Shown here: positions 37,722 to 49,191 of the stretch, piece after piece
Layout of the letters: the number at the start of each line of letters is the position of its first letter
How positions within the stretch are numbered: position 1 is the first letter of the stretch
DNA from: Ctenosaura bakeri
Taxonomy: Eukaryota > Chordata > Lepidosauria > Squamata > Iguanidae
NCBI GenBank assembly: GCA_948474755.1
Contig: CAOLHI010000564.1
Span: forward strand, 1,240,001 to 1,304,000
Reading direction: 5' to 3'
DNA: 64,000 nucleotides
Translations under genes and position numbers: made by a program
Notes under the pieces: generated by a model
Database searches by the model: none
Told to the model about the DNA's origin: nothing
The model's input: only the letters and a program-made list of their open reading frames with translations

Positions 37722-37905
37722 GTTGTGCATCTTCAAGTCAATTCTGACTTATGATGACCCTAAGGCCAACCTATGGTGGGGTTTTCTGGGACTGAGAGTA
37801 TGTGATGTGCCCAAGGTCATCTCGTGTTCTTCCAGGGCTGAGTGGGGATGGTCTCCAGGGTCATAGACCAGCACTCAAACCACTACACCATGCTGGATCT
37901 CCTAC
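37722..37905 (-). mobile_element. Sauria-type SINE, antisense
   Basis: On + it reads tail to head: 'cttcaagtcaattctgacttatgatgaccctaagg', 'cccaaggtcatctcgtg', then 'ggtctccagggtcatagaccagcactcaaaccactacaccatgctgg' (B and A boxes reversed). Same family as 25052 and 60668. Confidence 0.8.
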
Positions 37906-39569
37906 TTATTATATTGTTATATCCTTTTATAAAGGTCTTTTGTAATTCTGAATGTTTCTTTAATCCTTGCCTCTGTTAATCTGTCATGTTTTTCATCTCT
38001 TATTGGTCTCAATTCTTGGAAGGCAGCCTTTCTCTCCAACCCAGTGGTTCTTCAAGATGGAGCCTCATGCTGCTTTTCCCTTCCTTTTTTCTTCCCTTTC
38101 TTCCACCTATTCAGTTCTACTACTTTCTTCATAGAACAATCCAGTGTATTTGCTACAAGAGGTAAGAGGCAGTTGTGATCATTTACCTTATAAACTCAAT
38201 CTCCCTATTAGATCCATGTGTAGTCCTAGGTTTGCTAGAATGAAAACTAGCTAGGGCTCCTGTATCTTTAAGGACTGTGTAGAATTTCAGCAGGTGTTAC
38301 TTGGTTGCATGACAAGCAACACTTGCTGAAATTCCCTCTTGCATACTACCATTAAAGGTACAGAAGCCCTCTCCAGTTTCCAGTCTGGCAAACCTGATTA
38401 GTCTTGTCATGTCCACTCCTAATTCCTTTAGCACATTCTCTGAGTGCTGTTCCAGACTGCTGGGGAAGCGATTAGGGTGGGAAGAGGGAGAGAGCTGCTG
38501 CTACAGTGTGACTGCTTCCTGTTTTAAAAGGGTTGTGGATAGAATTACAATTTTCAGTTTGGAGGTATCAGGCTGCACATGGAATGAGGTGGCAGGGGAA
38601 ACTGGGAATCTGCAAAGCAAACTGTAGGATATTGCAAGATATGCCAGGATGATCCGAGTAAAACTGGAAGTTGCACTTATTATTACTGTTCTATCTTGAT
38701 CGCTATGGGAATGGGCAATGGTTGTGAGATGCTTTGCTTCAGGTACCAAAATAACTTGTTTAGCCTATACCCATTGTCCTGAGAGGAGACCATTTGGGGA
38801 AATAAAGACAGGAGAGTGCTCTTGCCTTCATATTGGACTTCCCAGAAGTATATGTTTGGCTACAGGATGCTGGACTAGACAGGCCTTTAGTCTGATCCAA
38901 CAGTGCTGCTAATAATATTCTTTTGTCTGTGTATGACCCTGTTTTGTGTTAAATTTAGTACCTAAAGACAAGTGACAGATCAGTGCTGTCAGGGTAAATC
39001 GGAAAAGGTTATACTGATGCCCCTTCATTAACAGATTTAAAAGTTAATAACAGGTCTGAATTGGGCTTGGAAACAGACCAGGAGGCAGATGATAAAACAC
39101 TCTGACATAGTATTCCATATCATTCAGGACAAACTAAAATTCCTGGGCCATTTCTGAAGGCAACTCCTTGTTCTATGCTTTACAGTAATACAAAACAGGA
39201 GGATACCAGCATGTGAGTAGTTGAAAAAAGATGGTAGGGTTGGTAAAACTGCTGCTACAAATCAGCCAAAGTTGATAAAAGGTGATCTGAGATACCGAGG
39301 CACTTGTGCCTCTAATGAAAATGCTGGATCAATCACAACCATCAAACTACAAACCTGAACATTTAGAGCAGAGGTAAGAACTGTGTTGCACGTGAGCCTC
39401 ATGTCTTTTATGCTTCTCCCCTGCTCTCCATAACTTGTTGAAATAAAATTAGCACTGGAGAATTCCATCCATAAATGCTTCATTTTTCCTATGAAACACT
39501 GTTCCCACCCATCCAAGCAAATATTGTTAGGGTCCAAATAGATCGTTGGGGAAGCTTGGATTAACCTTT
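37906..39569. other. Mostly unassigned DNA with a LINE 3' tail
   Basis: 'ggctacaggatgctggactagacaggcctttagtctgatccaacagtgctgc' at 38858-38910 is the 3' end of a CR1/L3-clade LINE. No gene recognised elsewhere. Confidence 0.5.
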
Positions 39570-39590
39570 AAAGTCTCCTCTAATTTTGCA
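39570..39590. repeat. L1 target-site duplication, left copy
   Basis: aaagtctcctctaattttgca, matching 42478-42498 at 20 of 21 bases. Confidence 0.9.
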
Positions 39591-41182
39591 GGCTTTAAAA
39601 TAAACCACGAAAAAACAGTACTCCTCACAAAAAATATGACTCATCATGAGGAAGAAAAATTGTCTCAGGAGTCAGGCTTCAAAGTGGCAAAAAAGGTGAA
39701 ATATCTAGGAATACAGTTTTCAAAAACAAATAACGATTTATTTGAAAACAATTATAAAATAATATGGCAAACAATTAAAAGAGACCTGGAGAGATGGAGT
39801 AAATTAGACTTATCAATGCTAGGAAAAATAGCTATGATTAAGATGAATGTTTTATCGAAAATGATTTTCCTATTTAATAGCCTGCCAACAATCACAAATA
39901 ATGCAGTATTTAACACATGGAATAACGATCTAGCAAGATTCATTTGGAACAGGAAAAAACCTCGTATTAAAATGGGAAATCTAAAAGAAAAGACAGAAAA
40001 AGGAGGCATGGGAATGCCCGATTTGAAGCTATATCACCAGGCGTGTGCTCTGTCTTGGGCCCTAGAGTGGTTGAAGCTTGAAAATGAGAGGTTATTGACG
40101 TTGGAAGGGGCCGATCTTGCATGGGGGTGGCATGCATATTTATTTTACGACTAGGCAAAAGTGAATAAAGAATTTAACACTCGTATAATCAGGAAAACAC
40201 TTCTCAAAATCTGGTTACAATCTAAAAGCAAGTGGTATACTAAAATCCCATTATGGGTATCTGTGCACGAGGCGTTCTATAGAAGGGATCATCTGAAAAT
40301 AGAAAGATGGATTACATATAAGGATTTACTTAAGTTCGAAAATAGGAAGGTGAGGTGCAAAAATAGAGAAGAATTGATAGAAATGGGATTATCAACACAT
40401 TGGTTATTGTTGACTCAACTTTTAGAAAAAGCAAAGGCAGATATAAAAAACACAGGTATCATGACAGCAGAAAATAAATTTGATCTAATCCTTTAAAAAG
40501 GCGAAAATCAAAATATTGGAAAGATCTATAAGATACTTTTAGAATTAGAATTAGAACAGGAAGTAATAAAACCAAATATGATCAAATGGGCACAGGATAT
40601 TGGCCACCCAATACAACTTGAATCATGGGAAGCTTCTCGGCAAAAGATTAATAAATGACTAAAAGCTAGTCAGTTGAAAGAAAGTTACTATAAGATCTTT
40701 AATAGATGGTGTTATACTCCTGTAAAAATAAGATAACTAAAATCTCAGATCAAAAATGTTGGAAATGTGAATATAAAGGGACATTGTACCACCTTTGGTG
40801 GAACTGTTCTCAAGCTCAAAAATATTGGAAAACAATACATGGTCAGATAGAGAAAATAATTGAAAGGAAATTTGATAAGTTACCCGAAATATACTTATTA
40901 AATATGATAGACCTTATTCCAAATCTGACCCAAATACAGCAAAAATTGTTATTATTTATTATAATGGTGGGAAGGATGGTATATGCAAAAGCATGGAAAC
41001 AATGGGAATCTCCGGGTCTCCAGGAATGGTTAATCAAGATGTATGACTTGATGGAAGTAGACAGGTTATCTTTATTGTTGAAAGGCGAAGACCTAAAGAC
41101 ATTTCAATTAACATGGAATCCTATAATGAAGATCCTAGAAGATCGATGGGGACAGGTAGCAAGCATTGCTATCAGAGAATAA
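39591..41182 (+). pseudogene. L1 ORF2 C-terminal half, disrupted
   Basis: Remnant of the L1 endonuclease/reverse-transcriptase protein; only the region after the catalytic RT core is present. Recognisable blocks are 'KYLGIQFSKTNNDLFENNYK', 'GKIAMIKMNVLSKMIFLFNS' and 'FIWNRKKPRIKMGNLKEKTE'. A cysteine motif (CWKCEYKGTLYHLWWNC) lies near 40760-40812, and the ORF ends at TAA 41180-41182. In-frame stops at 40152-40154 and 40494-40496 and a frame change before 40706 break it. It is less decayed than most LINEs here, suggesting a younger insertion. Confidence 0.9.
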
Positions 41183-41221
41183 GAATGAATTTTGAACAGA
41201 GAGTATGAAGACAGTATGAAG

Positions 41222-41934
41222 AACACGTGGCTGGATGGCAGTACATGTGAAAGGGATCTAGGAGTCTTCATAGGCCACAAGCTGAACATGAGTCAGCAGT
41301 GTGATGCGGCAGCCAAGAAAGCCAATGCAATTCTCGGCTGCATCAATAGGAAGGAGTATGGTGTCTAGATCGAGGGAGGTACTGGTACCACTCTACTCTG
41401 CTTTGGTTAGACGTCATCTTGGATACTGTGTCCAGTTCTGGGCACCCCAATTCAAGAAGGACATGGTCAAGCTGGAGGAAGTCCAGAGGAGGGCGACCAA
41501 AATGGTGAGAGGCCTGGAAGCCATACCCTATGAGGATAGACTTAGAGAGCTGGGTATGTTTAGTCTGCAGAAGAGAAGACATGATAGCCATGTTTAAATA
41601 TTTGAAGGGATGCCATATAGAGGAAGGAGAGGGCTTGTTTTCTGCTGCTCCAGAGACCAGGACAAGGAGCAATGGATTCAAGCTTCAGGAAAGGAGATTC
41701 CACCTGAACCTCAGGAAGAACTTCCTGACAGTCAGGGCTGTCCGGCAGTGGAATCTGCTGCCTCGGAGTGTAGTGGACTCTCCTTCCTTGGAGGTTTTTA
41801 AGCAGAGGCTTGATGGCCATCTGTTGGGAGTGCTTTGAGGGTGTTCCTGCATCGCAGGGGGTTGGACTGGATGGCCTGTGTGGTCTCTTCCAACTCTACA
41901 TTTCTTTGATTCTATGATTCTATGATTCTAAGAT
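41222..41934 (+). mobile_element. CR1 3' fragment nested in L1
   Basis: The C-terminal CR1 ORF2 region reads '[20 protein letters not shown]' then '[20 protein letters not shown]' in one frame (41301-41597) and 'NLLPRSVVDSPSLEVFKQRL' in another (41530-41838), so there is a frameshift. It ends with the CR1 tail and three ATTCTATG units. CR1 normally leaves no clear target duplication, so the left edge is set where it departs from other CR1 copies. Confidence 0.9.
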
Positions 41935-42477
41935 AAAGAGGTAGAAGATAAACGGTAAACTTAAAAGTTCCAGATCTAAACTAAGTATTGAAAAAGATAA
42001 TTATACACTATTAATGCTTAGGTTCAGCTTTGAACCTAAGGGTCCATAAAACACTAAAAACTAAAGAAATGATTTTTGTTTAGCTCTGAAGTGACAATTA
42101 GGGATAAATGAAGCTTTAGTTTAAAAAGTCGGTAAAGAAAACTCAGGAAGTAGATTAGAAAAAAGGGTAGAAGTAAAAGTGCTAAGATAATTAGAGATAG
42201 GTTATAGATAATAATACCGAAAAGAAAAAATTGAACATAAAAAGGAAGTCACCAGTTTGTTAGTGGTGTATGTAAAGGATGGTTTTTGTATGACTGTTTT
42301 GTGATATTTGATTGTGTTGTATGTAGAGTCTATGGGGGGGAGGACGGGATAATACATGGGGGGTGGATGGGATGGGACAATTGGAAAAATTGAGATAATT
42401 GTGATGTAATTGTGATGTAATTGTGAAGAAAACGTGATAGTAAGTGGAAAATTTAATTTTATATATATCTATATAAT

Positions 42478-42498
42478 AAAGTCTCCTCTAGTTTTGCA
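42478..42498. repeat. L1 target-site duplication, right copy
   Basis: aaagtctcctctagttttgca, one substitution from the left copy at 39570. Confidence 0.9.
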
Positions 42499-42540
42499 AA
42501 ACTCATTGTTCTTGGGAGCACTGGGAGATTAAAAGTGGGC

Positions 42541-42708
42541 TGAGTGCATCCCTTAGGTCAATGGTTCCAAACCTTCAGCCCTCCAGCTGTTTGGGACTTC
42601 AGCTCCCAGAAGCTTTAGCCAGCTTGGCTAACAGTCAGGAATTCTGGGATATGAAATCGAAAGCACCTGGAGGACCAAAGGTTGGAGACAACTCAAGATT
42701 CTTTATAA
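42541..42708. mobile_element. Palindromic MITE of the 'ccagctgtttgggacttcagctcccag' type
   Basis: Left arm 'ggttccaaaccttcagccctccagctgtttggg' pairs with right arm 'gcacctggaggaccaaaggttggagac'. A middle block 'gctcccagaagc...ggaattctggga' is also paired. The same family appears as fragments near 12.12, 53.8 and 62.8 kb. Confidence 0.65.
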
Positions 42709-42974
42709 CATCCACCCCAGTTTAGACAGAGTGTAATCCTCTCTGGATTCAACTCACTTCAGCAGAAGAACTACCTACTAACAATATCTATAGATAAAGC
42801 TTTGGTTTATGGATCTTCATGTAGTAATGACTGTGCTCAAGAGTGGATGGATTAGCAAAATATCTTGCAAACTGATCACAGCTGGCCATTTAGGAAATTT
42901 TCTCACTTTCTTTGCACATTCCCTAGGGTCAAGATGTAATGAACCATTAATATCTGTGAAAGTTATGCATGAAA

Positions 42975-43302
42975 TTGTCAGATGACACCAAATTAGGAGG
43001 GATAGCTAATACCCCAGAGAACAGGATAAGAATTCAATACGACCTTGACAGATTAGAGAGCTGGGCCAAAACTAACAAAATGAATTTTAACAGGAAGAAA
43101 TGTAGGGTACTACACTGAGGAAGAAAGAATGAAATGCACAGATATAGGATGGGAGATACCTGGCTTGAAAACAGTACATGTGAAAGGGATCTAGGAGTCT
43201 TAGTGGATCACAAGTTGAAGATGAGTAAACAGTGTGCTGCAGCAGCTAAAAAAATCCAACAGAATTAAGGATTTTATCAATAAGACTATAGGGTCGAGAT
43301 CA
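42975..43302 (+). mobile_element. CR1 fragment (RT FADD region to C-terminal region)
   Basis: 'gtcagatgacaccaaattaggagggatagctaataccccagag' corresponds to the CR1 'ADDTKLGG' segment; then 'gtgaaagggatctaggagtcttagtgg' ('RDLGVLVD'). It ends abruptly at about 43302, where an upstream CR1 domain begins in the same orientation. Confidence 0.8.
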
Positions 43303-45557
43303 AGGGTAAGAACTAAGGGAGTGAGAAACAATAGGGATGTGATTGTGGGGGTTTGATACAGGCCTCCAGGCCAGCCTGAGGACATGGATGAGGCCTTCCT
43401 GGAGCAGATAACCACACATTCAAAAAGGAGAGATGCCATGTTAATGGGAGATTTCAATTATCCTGATATTTGTTGGCAGTCAAATTCTGCAAAGACCACA
43501 AGGTCCAACAGGTTCCTCGCTTGCCTTGCAGATAATTTCATGGTCCAGAAGGTGGAAGAGGTGACAAGGAGATCAGCTATTTTAGATCTGTTCCTGACCA
43601 ACAGAGATGACCTAGTTGATGAGGTGGAGGTGGAGGGATCCTTAGGAGAGAGTGGCCATGCTCTTTTGGAGTTTGTCATTCAGTAGGAAGGAGAAGCCAA
43701 GCGTAGCCAGACACACATCCTAAAATTTAAGAAAGCTGATTTCTCTAAACTTAGGGAGTTACTTGCTGAAATCCCGTGGTCAAGAATACTAAAAGAGAAA
43801 GGAGTTCATGATGGATGGGAGTTTCTTAAAAGTGAGATTGTATGATAACATAGTAAATAAGCTTGCTTTTTTTTGTTTTTTTAATTTGAAAATATGACAA
43901 TGCAAGTATGTAATGTGAATAACAGTTGTTTTAATAAAAATATTATAAAGAAAAGTGAGATACTGAAGGCACAATTGGAAACTGTGCCAATAAAGAGGAA
44001 AAATGGCAGGTCTCTCTCTAAAGAAACTGAAATTGTTGACTGAAGAACTCTCAGCTGAGCTAAGTGTTAAAAAAAACATGTACAGGAAATGGAAAATTGG
44101 TGAAACCACCTTTTTTTGATATATCTGCAGCAAAAGGAAAAACAAGGAAATGATAGGATCACTGTGTGGAGAAGGTGACCAATTAATAACGGGGGGAAGA
44201 GAGAAGACAGAACTACTCAATACTTTCTTTGCCTCAGTTTCCCCCCAAAAGGATAGAAGTACCCAACCTGGGGCGTGGGGAGTAGGTGAGGAAGTGAGGG
44301 AAATGGAGCACAGAATAAGTAGAGAAGTAGTACAGGAATATCTGGCTAAACTAGATGAATTCAAGTCCCCAGGGCTGATGAATTACCTCCAAGGATATTA
44401 AAAGAGCTGGCAGAAGTCATTTCTGAACCACTTGCAATAAACTTTGAGAACTCTTGGAGAACAGAAGTCCCAGCAGACTGGAAGAGGGCAAATGTCATCC
44501 CCATCTTCAAGAAAGGGAAAAAGAGGACCCAAATAATTATTGCCCAGTCAGCCTGACATCAATTCCAGGAAAGATCCTAGAGCAGATCATTAAACAGTCT
44601 CAGTTTGTAATTATTTAGAAAGCAATACCATAATCACTAAAAGCCAGCATGGATTTCTCAGAAATAAGTCATGCCAGACTAATCTTATCTCTTTTTATAA
44701 TAAGGTTACAGGCTTGATAGTTGAAGGCAATGATGTAGACGTAGCATATCTTGACCTCAGTAAGGCCTTTGACAAAGTTCCCCATGACATTCTTGCAAAG
44801 AAGCTAGTAAAATGTGGGCTGGACAGGGCTACTGTTAGTTGGATTTGTAATTAGTTCACCAACCGAACCCAAAGGGTAATCATCAATGGCTGCTTTTCAT
44901 CCTGGAGAGAAGTGACTAGTGGGGTGCTGCAGGGTTCTGTCCTGGGCCCAGTGCTATTCAACATCTTCATCAGTGACTTGAGTGAAGGAGTAGAGGGCAT
45001 ACTGATCAAATTTGCAGATGATACCAAATTGGGAGGGGTTGCTAATACCCCAGAGGACAGGATCAAATTTCAAAACAACCTCGAGAGCTTGGAGAGCTGG
45101 GCCAAAGCTAACAAAATGAATTTCAACAGAGAGAAATGCAAGGTCCTGAACTTAGGCAGAAAAAATGGAAGACACAAATATAGGATGGGGGACACATGGC
45201 TGGATAGCAGTACGTGTGAAAGAGATCTAGGAGTCCTGGTAGATCACAAGCTGAACATGAGTCAGCAGTGTGGTGCAGCAGCCAAGAAAGCCAATGCTCC
45301 AGAGACTAGGACAAGGAGCAATGGATTCAAGCTGCTGGAAAGGAGATTCCACTTGAACCTCAGGAAGAACTTCCTGATGGTCAGAGCTGTGCGGCAGTGG
45401 AACATGCTGCCTCGGAGTGCGGTGGAGTCTCCTTCTTTGGAGGATTTTAAGGAGAGACTGGATGGCCATCTGTTGGGAATGCTTTGATGGGTGTTCCTGC
45501 ATAGCAGGGTTGGACTCCATGACCCCTGGGGTCTCTTCCAACTCTATGATTCTATGG
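43303..45557 (+). mobile_element. CR1 LINE: endonuclease, RT and 3' end, internally deleted
   Basis: The longest CR1 in the window. The endonuclease part at 43384-43686 carries the catalytic block '[13 protein letters not shown]'. RT segments follow (44750-45170), with 'FADD' in 'LIKFADDTKLGG' near 45006-45040, then the C-terminal block and ATTCTATG tail (45545-45556). About 300 bp is deleted at about 45297, where 'AKKANA' jumps to 'PETRTRSNGFK'. A 112-bp L1-like insert lies at 43839-43950. Stops make it inactive. Confidence 0.85.
43839..43950 (+). mobile_element. Short (112-bp) L1-type 3' end insertion with 11-bp TSD
   Basis: Flanked by aaaagtgagat on both sides (43828-43838 and 43951-43961). 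The insert ends 'ttttaataaaaatattataaag', like an L1 3' terminus. The host CR1 reads continuously once it is removed. Confidence 0.8.
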
Positions 45558-45852
45558 GAAGTAGTAATATCACTCTATTCTGCTTTGGGTAGACCTCAGC
45601 TGGAATATTGTGTCCAGTTCTGGGCACCACAATTCAAAGTGGATATTGACAAACTGGAATTGTGTCCAGAGGACAACCAAAATGCTGAAGGGTCTGGAAA
45701 CCATGCCCTATGAGGAGCAGCTTAGGGAACTAGGTACATTTAGCCTGATGAAAAGAAGGTTAAGAGATGACATGATAGCCATGTTTAAATATCTGAAGGG
45801 ATGTCATGTTGAAGATGGAGCAAGCTTATTTTCTGCTGCTCCAGAAACTAGA

Positions 45853-47443
45853 GCCCTTTCCACACCACCATCCCAACCCACCATGGGGACAAGAAAAGGA
45901 TGGGACTGTGACAACGATTCTGCATGATGTCATTGTGGTCCCAACTGTCATGAGCCTGGCCAAGCTCGCCGTCGACGGGGACTCTGACACACTAGACTGG
46001 GGCTCCCCACCGGGGGATCCCTGGGAGGATGAAGGGCCCCCGGCAGAGGTGTCAGCGCCAAGGCATGGCAGGCAGCCAAGAGCCAGCACGGAGCTTGTTC
46101 CTCAGCCGGTCGGGCAGCGTTCCAGGAAGCAAGGCAAGGGCCCCAGAAGCCCAGCAGGCACACCCAGAATGGACGGTTGTCAGCCGACAAAGAACCAAGG
46201 CTGAGTGAGTGCTTTTATTAAGTGAGTGAGTGCTTTTATTAAGCAGGCCCTCACCCAGGTGCTACCTCAGCTGGGGCTTGATTGCTTGGAGTTTCCTATT
46301 TAAACGCTCTGACCTTCGGAGAGCACTCTTTTGCTCCCGATGCTGCTGGTAAGTAGGCACCTGCTCTTGAATCTCTGGGACTAAGGCAGCTCCTGGCTCT
46401 ATTGCTGGGGCTACTGGGGTCAAGGGCTCTGTGTCCAGGGCAGTCTCTGGGGTGGGCTGTGCAGCAGGCTCCATGGCAGCCTCTGGGGTGGGCTCTGCTG
46501 GTGCAGCAGGCTCCATGGCTTTGAGCTTGAGTCCTGGAGTGGCAGGGTCCTGACAAGAGGCGAGGGATGGGCCTGCCAGCAACTCCGTAGCCAACCCGGA
46601 GCCCGCACCGGCGGCTGAGTCCGGAGTTTATGGCAGCCCCTGACTCCAGCCCAGAGGTTACCGCTGCCCCTCCTCCCACGTTCCGACAGAGGCGGCAGGA
46701 GAAAGAGGCAGTTCACCAGTCCAGGCAACTGCTGGAGAAGCGGCTGAGGGCTCTCAGCTGTGAACCCAGCCCCGAGGACTCTCGATCAGCCTCAGCTGGG
46801 CTAGGGGGCTACTTAAGGCGGACGCTGGGGAGGAAGGGCCACAGAGCAACAGCTGTTGATCTTCTGTGTCTGCGCTCCCTCCTTCCAGTGACTGCATCCA
46901 GCCTTCCTGGTGGACGAGCTCCTTGCCTTTGCTTTGGGTGACGTAACCCTGTATTTACTTTGGGACTTTGTTTGGTGCTCTTGGGGACTTTCCTTAGCGC
47001 CCTAGGCGACTTTGGGGGTGCTGTAACCCCCTGTTTGCTTTGCTCCCGCTAATAAACGCCGTCCAAACCCAGCCGCTCACCCCGCGTCTGCTTGGCCTCC
47101 GCCAGCCACTGACACCAACCTTCTGCTGCCCCCAGGCAGTGCCAATCACAGATTAAATCATAAACAGGTTTTCCCTGTCAGTGACACATGGTCATGCAAC
47201 CATCGTGAACTTACCTGTCCTGTAGAAACTTGGGAAGTGCAATGGCTGCACTTCCTACCCCAGCACAGCCTGGGAATGTACCTGGCTGTATTGCAGAAGG
47301 AAGAGGTATGTCCATCATGCTTCCTTCACCATGGAGCCAGCCGTTGTGGAGGGGAGTGCTCCCATTGCACTCCTCTCCTGGCAAAGCCGATACTGGGATC
47401 CCCACCAGAGGACTTCTCAAAAAGGTAGGATAAAGAAAAGGCG
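45853..47443 (-). mobile_element. GGCCCTTTC-family MITE in CR1, itself split by an LTR
   Basis: Left end gccctttccacacc and right end aaagaaaaggcg, flanked by TAGA on both sides (45849-45852 and 47444-47447). Subtracting the 1169-bp LTR and one 5-bp duplication leaves 417 bp, equal to the copy at 20467-20883, to which it runs in reverse orientation. Contains the family core 'cccagcacagcctgggaatgtacc'. Confidence 0.85.
45946..47114 (+). mobile_element. Solo LTR (1169 bp), Ty3/gypsy-like or retroviral
   Basis: Ends TGTCA...TGACA, flanked by the perfect 5-bp duplication CCAAC (45941-45945 and 47115-47119). A polyadenylation signal AATAAA (47051) lies 64 bp from the 3' end, so it reads on +. It is GC-rich, with a short tandem repeat ('ctggggtgggctctgctggtgcagcaggctccatgg', about 46447-46520) that gives Pro/Ala/Glu-rich antisense frames. 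No gag or pol is visible. Confidence 0.85.
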
Positions 47444-47690
47444 TAGAACATGGAGCAATAGATTCAAACTGTAGGAAAAGATTTCATCTAAACATCAGGA
47501 AAAAAAACTTCCTGACAGTAAGTGCTATTTGGCAGTGGGATATGCTGCCTCAGAATGTGTTGGAGTCACCTTTCTTTGGAGGTTTTTAAACAGATGCTAG
47601 ATGGCCATTTGCTGGGGGTGCATGGCGGGGGTTGGATTCAATGGCCATTGTGGTCTCTTCTAACTCTATGATTCTATGATGATTCTGTAC

Positions 47691-48757
47691 AGATGGTAAT
47701 GAAGAAGACATGTTAATGAACATGGCCATGGAGAAGGTTCTAAAACAGAATTTAATCCATGTTTGGTTGGATTTCTCATAAATATTCTTCTACCATTGTT
47801 CTAGCCATCCTTAAAGCTGCTCCCTCATCCCCTATCCCTTGGAAAACCAAGCCATGTGGGCTCTAGTAAGTAGCAGAGGGTGATTAGGAACATTCCTGTC
47901 AGATGACTAACATCATTCTTCCTGGCAGCAAAAACCAAAATGGGAATATATTCAGTACAACTTTTAGGATGAGATGTAAACAGAAACAGGTTTGTGATTA
48001 TCATGGGGGCTATAGACAGAGATGTAAAAAGTGTTCTCAAATTCCGTCATCTTTAGTGGGAAAGGGTGTCTTAAACACTGAAACATTTAATGAACAAAAT
48101 AAACCACTGTGAGGGTTTTTTTCTTTTTTTTTCTTCTTTTTTTGCATTTTAGGACATTTTTGCAAAAAAAAGAAAAGAAAAGAAAAAAGAAAGAAAGAGA
48201 AAAAGAAAAAAATCTACTGTATTTTGTGCAAAAAAAAAAGACCCACTTTTGTTTCAAAATGAAGAAGAGCATACGTCAAAAATAACTCTTTGTGAAATTT
48301 TTGCAAAAAAGGCCAGAAATATGAAAAATCATTGAAAAGTGAACAGAAGCTTTTGTAATCTCACCCAGCAGAAAGAAAAGCTTGTTTATTGTTCATTTTT
48401 ACATGAAAAATGTCAGAACAAGGTAAATGAAGTTCTGAATCCCTGCCCAAGAGCTACTAGAAGCAGCAGCATCTGTGTGTGTGTGTGTGTGTGTGTGTGA
48501 GTGAGTGTGAACATGTGTGTACACACTTGTTCAACATACTTGTTGGACAAAATTTGTTTCCTGGGTTTTGGGCCTGCTCTATGACAGTGTTCATGACAGC
48601 AAATTGTGTTACCCTCCACAAAGTTCTGGTATTACTGCTTAAAGTGAGTAGGATAGTCTGATGGACATACAATGAGACTTATTTGGGTCCTGTGAGATCA
48701 GTTCAGTTGATCACTCTATCATTAGTCTTGTTTTCCCACTGATGATTTCTTTATAAA
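47691..48757. other. Unassigned DNA with simple repeats
   Basis: A/T homopurine-homopyrimidine stretch at about 48115-48240 and a (GT)n run at 48474-48499. No gene recognised. Confidence 0.45.
48474..48499. repeat. (GT)n microsatellite
   Basis: About 13 GT units, then GAGTGAGTGTG. Confidence 0.9.
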
Positions 48758-49191
48758 GACTCTTCCTGCAGCTTACCTTTTTTTTTGGTGCTGGGGTGCG
48801 GGGATCGTGCGAGCAGCCTCCAGCAAAAGGCTCTCGCATCCCCACTGCTCCAGCTCCACACGAACTGCCTGTTCCCAAGCAGATAGCGTGAGAGCCCCGC
48901 CTCTTTTTTTTGCAGCACAGCCCAGGACTTTCCCAGGCTGCACTGGGGCAGGAAGCACAACAGCCGTGGCTCTGGAGGCTCTGCGTGCATGGCAAATGTG
49001 CACAGGGCCCTGGAGCAATGTGCGATCGTGCACCATTTTTGGCTGAAAGCCGAAAATGAAAAAGTGCGTGAGCGGTGCCTGCCCTACCCTGGAGCATCAC
49101 ACAATTGTGAGTGCTTTGTGCAGATCGCTCCTCACAATCACACGACGCTCCAGGAGCCCTTTCGCATGGCAAATGCCATGTGAAAAAGGCC
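48758..49191. mobile_element. GGCCCTTTC-family MITE, 434 bp
   Basis: Left end decayed (gactcttcctgcagcttacc), right end tgtgaaaaaggcc. The interior matches the copy at 33.4 kb in order: 'ggtgctggggtgcggggatcgtgcgagcagcctcc', 'cagcacagcccaggactttcccaggctgcactggggcagg', 'tttttggctgaaagccgaaaa'. Confidence 0.75.

Larger units (their letters stand above)
39591..42477 (+). mobile_element. 5'-truncated L1 LINE carrying a nested CR1
   Basis: Insertion bounded by a 21-bp target-site duplication. It starts within ORF2 and ends in an AT-rich 3' UTR (to 42477). A CR1 3' fragment interrupts the 3' UTR at about 41222-41934; L1 sequence resumes at 'agataaagaggtagaag'. Without the CR1 the L1 is about 2.17 kb. 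Truncation and TSD are as expected for target-primed reverse transcription. Confidence 0.9.
45558..47690 (+). mobile_element. CR1 3' fragment split by a MITE and an LTR
   Basis: CR1 C-terminal coding at 45558-45852 ('[20 protein letters not shown]') and at 47448-47690 with the ATTCTATG tail. Between them lies a MITE (45853-47443) that itself contains a solo LTR (45946-47114). This CR1 starts directly after the tail of the CR1 ending at 45557. Confidence 0.85.

Noticed and set aside
40706..41182. Independent host gene with a cysteine motif
   Set aside because: It is the C-terminal part of L1 ORF2, inside an insertion with a clear target-site duplication.
46262..46679. Pro/Ala/Glu-rich antisense frames
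   Set aside because: Lie wholly inside a solo LTR and follow its short tandem repeat.
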